This document shows positions 1 through 6,563 of a DNA stretch of 13,291 nt, one piece after another (positions within the stretch are counted from its first letter, which is position 1; each line of letters starts with the position of its first letter). Both the position numbers and the translations under genes were made by a program. Source of the stretch: Burkholderiales bacterium. Lineage in GTDB: Bacteria; Pseudomonadota; Gammaproteobacteria; Burkholderiales; Burkholderiaceae_D. Under the pieces are notes generated by a model. That model was not told the origin of the DNA and searched no databases. It saw nothing but the letters and a program-made list of their open reading frames with translations. The DNA lies in NCBI GenBank assembly GCA_028868455.1, contig JAGWUK010000024.1:1-13291 (forward strand). Reading direction: 5' to 3'.

Positions 1-308
1 GTTAAAAAATACTCTACCCAGTATCTGATTGAGCGTGACCACCCAACACCGCCTTGTTACACGCGGACAGGCGTGATGCAGGACGCGGGTTGCAGCGCTA
101 TGTCGCTGCACCAGCGTAGCCAGAATCATGCTTGCGATGGCGACTGCGGAACGATTCAGACATGCCGCAGTCAATTGACGAGCATCTGGAATGTGTTTCA
201 ACTCGCTCTGAGAAATGCACTCTGCAAAAATGCCATCTACAATACGGTGCGACTTTCTGTTCCGCACTTTTTGGTCATGTTGTTTTCTGGATTTCACACG
301 CCTCGCTC
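1..308. other. Gene-poor leader upstream of pgeF; no supported gene
   Basis: I see no convincing coding region, RNA gene or strong promoter here. Two frames stay open through this stretch into pgeF, but their translations are rich in Cys, His, Arg and Ser in irregular order and match no family I recognise. A 7-bp inverted repeat (TGCAGCG at 91-97, CGCTGCA at 104-110, 6-nt loop) is present without a T-run, so it is not an intrinsic terminator. The window starts inside this region, so the end of an upstream gene could lie just outside. Confidence 0.4.
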
Positions 309-977
309 ATGTTTGCCACCAGCCCTTTGCTCGATTCTGTTCCCGGTATCCGATACGGATTCGGTACCGCCCGCCATCTGGTTCCTGCCAGCCTCAGCCC
401 GCACTGGCAGGCGGTGCCGAGCAAGTTGCAGGTACACGGAGTCAATGTGGTGGAGATCACGCACGCCGGACAGCAGTGCGAAGATGCGGATGCGTTTTTT
501 ACCAGTGTGGCTGGCATACCGGTGACGGTGATTACGGCTGATTGCGTGCCGTTGCTGTTTGCGCGGCGCGATGGAAAAATGATTGCCGTCGCGCACGCCG
601 GCTGGCGTGGCTTGCGTTACGGCGTGATTCGCGCCTTATGGGATACGCTCAAAGCACGCGGTGAAGATCCGGCCGATTGGGTTGCTGCGATTGGCGCGCA
701 TATTGGCGCCTGCTGTTTTGAAGTCAGCGAAAATCTGGCCGATGAATTTGTTCAGCATCTGGCGCATGTTCCTGCCAGCGATATCCGCCCGCAACATCGT
801 CACCTGAACCTGAACGCGATTGCCGAGCTGGAGTTACGTGCCGCTGGCATCGTCAACTTTGACAACCCGCGCATCTGCACCATGTGCCAGCGTCAGCACG
901 ATGGACGTTTTGCCTACCGCAGCTATCGTCGCGGCGACCGCAATTCGCATCAGCACACGGGGCTGGTGATTGTGTAA
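309..977 (+). CDS. pgeF: Peptidoglycan editing factor PgeF / YfiH-type laccase-domain protein
   Basis: This is a 222-residue member of the YfiH/YlmD (formerly DUF152) family. Known members are cytosolic zinc-dependent purine nucleoside phosphorylases/adenosine deaminases, and E. coli PgeF keeps L-Ser out of the peptidoglycan stem peptide. Diagnostic motifs are QVHG (41-44), TADC (76-79), HAGWRG (96-101) and GAHIGACCFEV (129-139). The expected metal ligands are His43, Cys79 and His96. The C-terminal stretch with CTMC and FAYRSYRRGD is also typical of the family. The frame stays open upstream to ATG 132, but residues before 309 do not resemble the family. The ATG at 309 gives a sensible start, although the protein is somewhat shorter than the usual 240-260 residues and no good ribosome site precedes it. 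The start is therefore the least certain part. The gene appears monocistronic. Confidence 0.9.
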   Translation: MFATSPLLDSVPGIRYGFGTARHLVPASLSPHWQAVPSKLQVHGVNVVEITHAGQQCEDADAFFTSVAGIPVTVITADCVPLLFARRDGKMIAVAHAGWRGLRYGVIRALWDTLKARGEDPADWVAAIGAHIGACCFEVSENLADEFVQHLAHVPASDIRPQHRHLNLNAIAELELRAAGIVNFDNPRICTMCQRQHDGRFAYRSYRRGDRNSHQHTGLVIV

Positions 978-1039
978 AAGCCTGTGCCGCTGACATCGCT
1001 GATGCCGCAGCGCAGGCGGGCGTACACTCAGGCGCCGAT

Positions 1040-1324
1040 TCAGACGCTGTTTTTCACGGACAACAGGCCAGACTGGGCACTTTCGACCTTGCCGTTGCGC
1101 ACGACATCGCTGCGGTAACTGGCTTCATGGCCACCATTCGCAACCGTGACGACAAAACGCAGGACAACGCCGGGTTGCGCACCAAGCTCTACCGTTGCCG
1201 GCATACCAAGCTTGGTCAGTAACACAGGTTTGGCCAATACTTTGGCCGTTTGCAGATCGGTAATCACAGCGGAAAAACCATACACACCGGCGTCACCAGT
1301 TTGCGTAACCGATAGTTCAGTCAT
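1040..1324 (-). CDS. Hypothetical protein, possible remnant of a secreted or periplasmic protein
   Basis: This short frame encodes 94 residues from ATG 1324, or 104 from a GTG at 1354; an in-frame TGA lies three codons before the GTG. The product is strand-rich (alternating Val, Thr, Leu), as in small periplasmic beta-sandwich domains. A segment around residues 33-45 (KPVLLTKLGMPAT) recalls the beta-rich C-terminal domains seen beside some TonB or M56-peptidase proteins; this resemblance is from memory and weak. There is no signal peptide, no membrane segment and no clear ribosome site. For a beta domain that would normally be exported, this suggests a truncated 5' end, meaning a pseudogene remnant. 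Codon use resembles the neighbours. The opposite-strand frame here looks like noise. Function unknown. Confidence 0.45.
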   Translation of the reverse strand: MTELSVTQTGDAGVYGFSAVITDLQTAKVLAKPVLLTKLGMPATVELGAQPGVVLRFVVTVANGGHEASYRSDVVRNGKVESAQSGLLSVKNSV

Positions 1325-1439
1325 GGGACGCGCAGCGGCCCACTCTGCTGGCACCGCCTGTCAAAAACTGTCCGTGCTCTTGCGCAAGTTTTTTGGGGTG
1401 CATCGTTCAATGAATGGTCGCCTGCGGTGTCGCAGCAAA

Positions 1440-1790
1440 CTAGTCGCTACTTTCCTGCGTTTCTAAATCGCCTTGCAATTTTTCCAGTTCATCGAGAATG
1501 CGGATGAATTTTTGTCCGAAAGGCGTCACGGCGTATTCCACGCGTGGCGGTGATTCGTCGTAGGCATGGCGTTCGATGATGCCGAATTCCATATTCTTGC
1601 GCAGGCATTCGTTGAGGACTTTGGTTGTCAATCCTTCGACACTTTTGACCATCTCGCCGGGACGGCGTATATCGCTGGCAAGCAGGGAATACACGGTGAG
1701 CGACCATTTGCAACCATAAATGGTTTCCACCATGCGCGCGCTGCGCTCCGGTGCTGATTTTCTGAAAAATATTTTCTCTTTTTTATTCAT
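1440..1790 (-). CDS. HxlR-family winged-helix transcriptional regulator
   Basis: This 116-residue protein has the size and layout of HxlR/MarR-like regulators (YodB, HxlR, QorR type), which bind DNA as dimers and often respond to electrophiles or redox stress. The family core is present: a GCKWSLTVYSLL helix near residues 26-37, an RRPGEMVKSVEGLTTKVLNE helix-turn-helix segment from about residue 42, then a wing ending in the typical VEYAVTPFGQKF segment. The C-terminus is an acidic helix suited to dimerisation. The frame could start at TTG 1793, but ATG 1790 is preferred; the ribosome site is weak either way. A single Cys in GCKW lies where family members such as YodB keep their sensor Cys near the N-terminus, although the match is not exact. 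The gene is divergent from a short-chain dehydrogenase across about 100 bp, the usual arrangement for an HxlR regulator and its target. Confidence 0.88.
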   Translation of the reverse strand: MNKKEKIFFRKSAPERSARMVETIYGCKWSLTVYSLLASDIRRPGEMVKSVEGLTTKVLNECLRKNMEFGIIERHAYDESPPRVEYAVTPFGQKFIRILDELEKLQGDLETQESSD

Positions 1791-1802
1791 CAAGATAGAC
1801 CG

Positions 1803-1849
1803 AAAAGTAACTGAGGTACCAATTTGTGCCCGCTTTTTAAGTCACTTTT
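1803..1849. promoter_or_regulatory. Candidate operator region between hxlR-type regulator and SDR gene
   Basis: The divergent intergenic region holds two symmetric elements. One is an imperfect palindrome, GTAACTGAGGTAC, at 1807-1819 (10 of 13 positions symmetric). The other is a wider inverted repeat: AAAAGTAACT at 1803-1812 and AGTCACTTTT at 1840-1849, 9 of 10 positions complementary and separated by 27 bp. HxlR-type dimers bind palindromic sites in their own divergent promoters, so either element could be the operator. For the regulator, a weak minus-strand TTGGTA (1822-1817) lies 17 bp from a poor -10, with the 13-bp palindrome largely in the spacer. For the dehydrogenase, TACACT at 1857-1862 could be a -10, but no good -35 is seen. 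Confidence 0.45.
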
Positions 1850-1894
1850 TTCTCCCTACACTGTGCCGCACATCCACCACTTCAGGAGAGAAAA

Positions 1895-2662
1895 ATGAAA
1901 TCATTGTATAGCGCTTCAGCGCTGATTGTCGGCGGTTCCAGCGGCATGGGATTCGCGACGGCCAAACTTTTGCTGGCACGCGGTATTCCTGTTGTCATCG
2001 TCGGCAAGGACCAGGACAAGCTGGCCACTGCGCAACAAGCACTCGCAGCACCGGGTGCAGTGCAGACCATACAGGCCGACTTATACAAGGACGACGATGT
2101 GCAGCGCGTCCTTGCGCTGGCAGCCGATCATGGAAATCCTATCCGCTACCTGGTCAATGCTGCAGGCTACTTTAAGCCGCAAGCGTTTCTGGAACATACG
2201 GGCGACGATTACGATCGTTATCTGAACTTGAATCGTGCGGCGTTTTTTATTTCACAGGCCGTGGCAAAAAACATGGCGGCCAATGGCGGTGGCGCTATCG
2301 TGCATATCGGCTCGATGTGGGCGCAGCAGGCGATCAAGGCGACACCGTCATCGGCGTATTCCATGGCGAAAGCGGGTTTGCATGCGTTGACGCAGCATAT
2401 GGCAATGGAACTGGCCGGGCAGCATATCCGCGTCAATGCTGTTTCCCCCGCCGTCGTTGCGACGCCGATTTATGAAGCCTTCATTGATCGTCAGGTACTG
2501 GACGAAACGCTCGCGACATTCAACGCGTTTCACCCGATTGGCCGAATAGGTCAGGCGCAGGACGTCGCCAAAGTGATCGACTTTTTGTTGAGCGACGATG
2601 CGGCCTGGGTGACCGGCGCGATCTGGGACGTGGACGGCGGCGTGATGGCGGGACGAAACTGA
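1895..2662 (+). CDS. Short-chain dehydrogenase/reductase (classical SDR)
   Basis: This is a 255-residue classical SDR with a Rossmann fold, which oxidises or reduces an alcohol/carbonyl with NAD(P)(H) in the cytosol. The nucleotide-binding glycine motif is GGSSGMG at 13-19, where the second glycine stands in for the usual Thr. NAAG lies at 88-91, and the catalytic set is Ser140, Tyr155 and Lys159 (YSMAK), with an Asn at 111 or 113. The C-terminal DVDGG at 245-249 is typical of the family. Length is normal. A strong ribosome site (AGGAG, 1884-1888) sits 6 bp before the ATG. The substrate cannot be read from the sequence. Placement beside an HxlR-type regulator suggests induction by a reactive or aromatic compound. 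An intrinsic terminator follows closely. Confidence 0.93.
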   Translation: MKSLYSASALIVGGSSGMGFATAKLLLARGIPVVIVGKDQDKLATAQQALAAPGAVQTIQADLYKDDDVQRVLALAADHGNPIRYLVNAAGYFKPQAFLEHTGDDYDRYLNLNRAAFFISQAVAKNMAANGGGAIVHIGSMWAQQAIKATPSSAYSMAKAGLHALTQHMAMELAGQHIRVNAVSPAVVATPIYEAFIDRQVLDETLATFNAFHPIGRIGQAQDVAKVIDFLLSDDAAWVTGAIWDVDGGVMAGRN

Positions 2663-2680
2663 TTGAGTTGCGTGCTGGTA

Positions 2681-2718
2681 AAAAAACGCGCAGTGATCGT
2701 TGTCGCTGCGCGTTTTTT
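2681..2718. terminator. Bidirectional intrinsic terminator
   Basis: A perfect 13-bp inverted repeat (left arm 2681-2693, right arm 2706-2718, 12-nt loop) has a GC core (CGCGCAG/CTGCGCG). It is flanked by an A-run on the left and a T-run on the right, so it gives a hairpin with a U-tract on either strand. It lies 18 bp after the dehydrogenase stop and directly abuts the stop codon of the convergent membrane-protein gene, so it probably serves both. Confidence 0.9.
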
Positions 2719-2719
2719 C

Positions 2720-3028
2720 TTAAGGCTCTGGGCCTTGATTCTCTTCTGTTCGACTGACTTGTTTGACTGGTCGTAGTTTGCGCACAATAAAGGCGAATAG
2801 GATCAGCACCGCAGTGGCAATCCACTGTGCGGCCAGCAGCAATCCCGTAATTTGTTTACCGTTGATGCGGGCAATCAGCCAATGCACACCGAACCAGATC
2901 AGGATGGAAAGAAACAGCCACAGCAGATGATTGCCTTTGCCGACGATCCAGAACGATAGCGCGAATCCAAGCACAATAGGCAGCGCAAAGCCGAATAGAA
3001 ACATCTGTACTAATGGTCCTGCGTCCAT
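2720..3028 (-). CDS. Small three-helix membrane protein of unknown function
   Basis: This encodes 102 residues with three hydrophobic stretches, roughly 8-29 (FLFGFALPIVLGFALSFWIV region), 34-52 and 60-82, followed by a basic then acidic polar tail. The pattern suggests an inner-membrane protein with three helices. A clear ribosome site, AAGGAT, sits 8 bp before ATG 3028. I do not recognise the family and see no catalytic motif. It is convergent with the dehydrogenase and shares its terminator. Its upstream neighbour, the ABC binding-protein gene, is on the same strand but about 300 bp away with a strong hairpin between, so a common transcript is unlikely. The gene looks real because of the ribosome site, the clean helix pattern and the abutting terminator. 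Confidence 0.75.
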   Translation of the reverse strand: MDAGPLVQMFLFGFALPIVLGFALSFWIVGKGNHLLWLFLSILIWFGVHWLIARINGKQITGLLLAAQWIATAVLILFAFIVRKLRPVKQVSRTEENQGPEP

Positions 3029-3297
3029 ATAGGCATCCTTATCTATTTGTTTTTCTCAATCAGGCGAATGCGCGATTGCTTCGACTGCATTAAGACATCG
3101 CAGAGCACGATGTGTAAAGCCTTTGTCACTTTGAAATGTTTGCCGAAGTAATGGACATTCCTGGCAAGAGAAGTTCCCTGAACATCAAAGAAAGTGTCGT
3201 CTTGCCGCGACAATGCTGCGTCAGCCCTGAGAGAATACAAGAAATTGGAAGAACTGCAGGTTTGCTGCGATTTTGCCGTAGCGAATGCTATGGCGCA
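3029..3297. other. Non-coding spacer between membrane-protein gene and ABC operon end
   Basis: About 270 bp without a supported gene. A minus-strand frame (ending at 3043) crosses it, but that frame begins inside the binding-protein gene and its product is not family-like. Only a 6-bp inverted repeat (ACATCG 3095-3100, CGATGT 3108-3113) is seen. The promoter for the membrane-protein gene should lie here, but no convincing -35/-10 pair was found. Confidence 0.4.
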
Positions 3298-3327
3298 GTT
3301 GCAGAGTCCGTCAGCGGACTCTGCAAC
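3298..3327. terminator. Strong hairpin downstream of ABC operon, no U-tract
   Basis: A perfect 13-bp inverted repeat (GTTGCAGAGTCCG at 3298-3310, 4-nt loop TCAG, right arm 3315-3327) lies 7 bp after the stop codon of the binding-protein gene on the minus strand. Its position suggests transcript termination or protection of the mRNA 3' end, but neither strand has a T-run after it, so it is not a canonical intrinsic terminator. Confidence 0.6.
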
Positions 3328-3334
3328 GACGGGT

Positions 3335-4477
3335 TTAGCCCGGAATCTTGCCTTCGACACCGTCAACGTAGAAGTTGATTTCATGCAGGAATTTATCGTC
3401 GGCAACGGCATCTTTGCCCAGCACTTCTTTGCCGGTATTGTCCTTGATCGGACCTTTCCAGATCGGTGCGCTGCCATCGATGACGCCCTGGCGTTTATCG
3501 GCGATCAGTTTTTTCATGTCATCCGACAGGCTGGCGTTGAAATACTTGAGGTCGATCATGTTTTCTTTCAGACCCCACCAGGTGGTGCCTGATTTCCACT
3601 GGCCATCCAGCACTTCGCCAACGCGCTTGGTGTAATACACGCCCCAGTCGATGGTGGACGCGGCAACGTGGGCTTTCGGGCCGAACTTGCTCATATCGCT
3701 ATCCCAGCCGAAAGCCAGTACGCCTTTTTCTTCTGCCGTCTGCACGACGGCAGCCGAATCGGTATTTTGCATCAGCACATCGACACCCTGACCAATCAGC
3801 GTGGTCGCGGCTTCGCGTTCTTTGCCCGGATCAAACCATTTGTTGACCCAGACGACCTTGGTGGTGGCCTTGGGATTGATGGAGCGCGCGCCCAGTGTGA
3901 AGGAGTCGATGTTACGCAGCACTTCTGGAATCGGTACCGAAGCGACGATGCCGAGTTTGCCGGATTTGCTGAGTTTGCCAGCAGCAACGCCCGCCAGGTA
4001 CGCGCCTTCATAGGTGCGCACATCATATTGCGCCAGATTGTCGGCCGTTTTGTAGCCGGTCGCGTGTTCAAATTTCACATCCGGAAAATCTTTGGCGACT
4101 TTCAGCATGGCTTCCATGTAGCCGAACGTGGTGCCGAAAATAATCTTGTTGCCCTGGTTGGCCAGATCGCGGATGACGCGTTCTGCATCGGCAGCGCTTT
4201 CGGGAACGTTTTCGACAAACGTTGTTTTGACTTTATCGCCGAACTTGGCTTCGACGGCTTTGCGTCCCATGTCATGCGCAAAGGTCCAGCCTGCGTCGCC
4301 AACCGGGCCGACGTAGATGAAGCCGACTTTTAAAGGCCCTGCCTTGGCGGCGGCAGGTGCGCTGGCCGATGCGGCTGGCTCTGCCGGTTTGGCCTCTTCT
4401 TTTTTGCCACAGCCAGCCAGGCCGATGACGGCGAGCGACAGCGCTGCTGCAAGCGTAGTTCTGCGAGAAATTTTCAT
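3335..4477 (-). CDS. BMP-family (PnrA-like) ABC transporter substrate-binding lipoprotein
   Basis: This 380-residue protein is the periplasmic binding component of the adjacent ABC importer. The N-terminus is a lipoprotein signal peptide with lipobox L20-A21-G22-C23, followed by an Ala/Pro/Lys linker to about residue 47. The rest matches the BMP/Med family (Treponema PnrA, B. subtilis NupN): a VGFIYVGPVGDAGWT segment at 51-65, YEGAYLAGVAAG at 156-167, and GWDSDM at 257-262 like the family's G-D-S-D loop. Known members bind purine nucleosides or related compounds; the ligand here is not proven. The frame is open to 4531, but ATG 4477 is chosen because it starts the signal peptide and has a GAAGGAAG ribosome site. 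It is the last gene of the operon, separated from the permease by a 93-bp gap that might allow separate processing or expression. Confidence 0.93.
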   Translation of the reverse strand: MKISRRTTLAAALSLAVIGLAGCGKKEEAKPAEPAASASAPAAAKAGPLKVGFIYVGPVGDAGWTFAHDMGRKAVEAKFGDKVKTTFVENVPESAADAERVIRDLANQGNKIIFGTTFGYMEAMLKVAKDFPDVKFEHATGYKTADNLAQYDVRTYEGAYLAGVAAGKLSKSGKLGIVASVPIPEVLRNIDSFTLGARSINPKATTKVVWVNKWFDPGKEREAATTLIGQGVDVLMQNTDSAAVVQTAEEKGVLAFGWDSDMSKFGPKAHVAASTIDWGVYYTKRVGEVLDGQWKSGTTWWGLKENMIDLKYFNASLSDDMKKLIADKRQGVIDGSAPIWKGPIKDNTGKEVLGKDAVADDKFLHEINFYVDGVEGKIPG

Positions 4478-4570
4478 GGGTAGCTTCCTTCTGTGTTGGA
4501 TAAGAATGTTTTCGGTGCGACGCTTAACCACGCCATTGCCAGTCCTGCGTCATCTCAATCCGGAGCATGA

Positions 4571-5491
4571 CTAGGCAGCGCCGGGGCGGAACGGTTTACC
4601 CAGCGAGGCCGGCATGTTCAGGCGTATCCAGTCCGGATTGCGCGAGATCAGCACCAGCACGACGATGGTAGAAATATACGGCAACATCGACAGGATTTGC
4701 GAAGGAACCGCAATACCGATCGCCTGGAAATAAAATTGCAGGATGGTTACGCTGCCAAACAATAATGCTCCCAGCAAGACCCGTGCCGGACGCCAGGTGG
4801 CAAACGTGGTGAGCGCCAGCGCGATCCAGCCGCGCCCGGCTACCAGTCCTTCTACCCACATCGGCGTGTACACCACCGACAAGTAGGCGCCCGCCACGCC
4901 GCAGCAGGCACCGCTGAACAACAGCGCTGCATACCGGATTTTGCGCACAGGGTAGCCCAATGCATGGGCAGATTCGGGTGACTCACCGACCGCGCGCAAC
5001 ACCAGTCCGGCCCGCGTGCGATACAAAAACCAGATAATCGCAGCGCACAGCAACAGGCTGAAATACACGGCCCAGTGCTGATTAAACAGCGCCGTGCCAA
5101 GGAAAGGGATATCCGACAAGACAGGAATACCGTGGCCGCTGGCTGGCAAGGACTGACCGACGAAAGATTGACCAATGAAGGCCGACAAGCCCGTGCCGAA
5201 AATCGACAAGGCCAGACCAGTGGCAACCTGATTGGTTGCCAGCACCAGTGCCAGCCAGGCAAACAATGTTGCCATCAGCATGCCAGCCAGCGCACCGGCG
5301 ACGAAACCCAGCCACGGCATATGCGTCTGATGGGCAACGGCAAAACCGACGATGGCGGCCACCAGCATCATGCCTTCAGCACCAAGATTGAGCACGCCTG
5401 CTCTTTCATTGATCAGTAAACCCAGTGCGGCAATCAGCAATGGTGTGCCGGAATTGATGGAGGCGGCAATCAGGGCAGCAAAATTTTCCAT
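4571..5491 (-). CDS. ABC transporter permease, YufQ/NupQ-like
   Basis: This 306-residue, very hydrophobic inner-membrane protein has about eight predicted helices. It belongs to the branched-chain amino acid/sugar-type permease group (BPD_transp_2) found with BMP binding proteins. The conserved cytoplasmic coupling segment ERAGVLNLGAEGMM lies at 29-42, just after the first helix, as in NupQ/YufQ. Length is normal for the shorter of the two paired permeases. The ATG starts 4 bp after the stop codon of the preceding permease gene, and the ribosome site must lie in that gene's last codons (GGAAAA), so the two are probably translationally coupled. It should form the translocation channel as a heterodimer with the upstream permease. 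Confidence 0.92.
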   Translation of the reverse strand: MENFAALIAASINSGTPLLIAALGLLINERAGVLNLGAEGMMLVAAIVGFAVAHQTHMPWLGFVAGALAGMLMATLFAWLALVLATNQVATGLALSIFGTGLSAFIGQSFVGQSLPASGHGIPVLSDIPFLGTALFNQHWAVYFSLLLCAAIIWFLYRTRAGLVLRAVGESPESAHALGYPVRKIRYAALLFSGACCGVAGAYLSVVYTPMWVEGLVAGRGWIALALTTFATWRPARVLLGALLFGSVTILQFYFQAIGIAVPSQILSMLPYISTIVVLVLISRNPDWIRLNMPASLGKPFRPGAA

Positions 5492-5495
5492 AGTC

Positions 5496-6563
5496 TTATT
5501 TTTTCCAGCGCAAACGGTAATTGATCAGGGTGTCGCAGGCCAGCAGCAGGAACAGCAGCATGCCCTGGAACAGACCGGTAATGGCCGATGGCAGGCCGAG
5601 GCGTGATTGCGCCATTTCGCCGCCCAGATAAAACAGAGACAGAATCAGACCGCCAAAGATGCTGCCGACAGGATTCAGGCGGCCGACAAAGGCCACGATA
5701 ATGGCCGCGAACCCGTAACCCGGCGAGATCGACGGCAAGACCTGACCGATTGGTCCGGCGACTTCAAATGCCCCCGCCATACCGGCAAATCCGCCGGAAA
5801 TCAGCAGCGACAGCCACAGCGCCTTGCGGCTGGAAAACCCGGCATAGCGTGCTGCCAGCGGCGCCAATCCGCCCACCGTCAGGCGATAGCCGGCAAAGCT
5901 GCGATAAATGAATACCGTCATCAGTGCCGTCGCTACCAGCATGACAACAAAGCCGATATGCAAGCGGCTGCCATGCAGCAAATGCGGTAACACAAAGTCG
6001 CTGGAAAAGACCTTGGATTGTGGAAAATTCATGCCGTGCGGATCTTTTAAAGGCCCGCTGACGGCATACATCAGCATCAACTGCGCGATATACGTCAGCA
6101 TCAGCGAGACCAGGATTTCGTTCGCATGAAAGCGGTCGCGCAACAAAGCCGTGATGGATGCCCATAATGCGCCGCCAATGACGCCAGCGATGGTTGCCAG
6201 TACCAGAACAAAGCCGCCGGACAACACCGGGCTGGCCGTATCGAACAGCAAGATCGTACTGCCTGCCGCCAAGCCACCCGCTATCAGTTGCCCTTCGGCG
6301 CCGATGTTCCAGACATTCGCGCGGTAACACACCGACAAGCCCAGCGCGCATAAGACCAGCGGCGTGGTTTTTAACAGCAGCTCGGCTATCGCGGCCTTGC
6401 TGCTGATGGGGTCGATCAATAAGACTTGCAAGCCGGTCAGCGGATTTTTTCCGAGCGCGAGAAACAGCAGGGCCCCAAAGAAAATCGTTAAGGACAGCGC
6501 CAGTACCGGCGAAAAATAAGCCATGCTGCGCGATGAGCCGGCGCGTAATTCCAGTTTAAGCAT
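5496..6563 (-). CDS. ABC transporter permease, YufP/NupP-like
   Basis: This 355-residue integral membrane protein is the longer partner permease of the BMP importer. After a short N-terminus and first helix (about 15-37) it carries the characteristic YRANVWNIGAEGQL segment at 80-93, the coupling region that contacts the ATPase. Several further helices follow, with glycine-rich loops such as GFAGMAGAFEV. Length and layout agree with YufP/NupP proteins. The frame is open to 6632, but ATG 6563 is chosen: it overlaps the ATPase stop by 8 bp (ATGCTTAA) and has an AGAGG ribosome site within the ATPase gene. The earlier residues are polar and not family-like. The overlap indicates translational coupling with the ATPase. 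Confidence 0.92.
   Translation of the reverse strand: MLKLELRAGSSRSMAYFSPVLALSLTIFFGALLFLALGKNPLTGLQVLLIDPISSKAAIAELLLKTTPLVLCALGLSVCYRANVWNIGAEGQLIAGGLAAGSTILLFDTASPVLSGGFVLVLATIAGVIGGALWASITALLRDRFHANEILVSLMLTYIAQLMLMYAVSGPLKDPHGMNFPQSKVFSSDFVLPHLLHGSRLHIGFVVMLVATALMTVFIYRSFAGYRLTVGGLAPLAARYAGFSSRKALWLSLLISGGFAGMAGAFEVAGPIGQVLPSISPGYGFAAIIVAFVGRLNPVGSIFGGLILSLFYLGGEMAQSRLGLPSAITGLFQGMLLFLLLACDTLINYRLRWKK

Noticed and set aside
91..110. 7-bp inverted repeat with a 6-nt loop
   Set aside because: There is no T-run and no gene end nearby; such a short stem is expected by chance in this base composition.
1..525. Plus-strand frame open from the window edge (ATG at 73) to 525
   Set aside because: Its second half is an out-of-frame reading of pgeF and its first half has an irregular, Cys/His-rich composition with no motif or ribosome site.
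3043..3477. Minus-strand frame of 144 codons
   Set aside because: It starts inside the binding-protein gene in another phase, crosses the strong hairpin, and the product shows no recognisable domain.
3668..4333. Plus-strand frame of 221 codons opposite the binding-protein gene
   Set aside because: It is antisense to a clearly recognised BMP-family gene and reads as its mirror, with no ribosome site.
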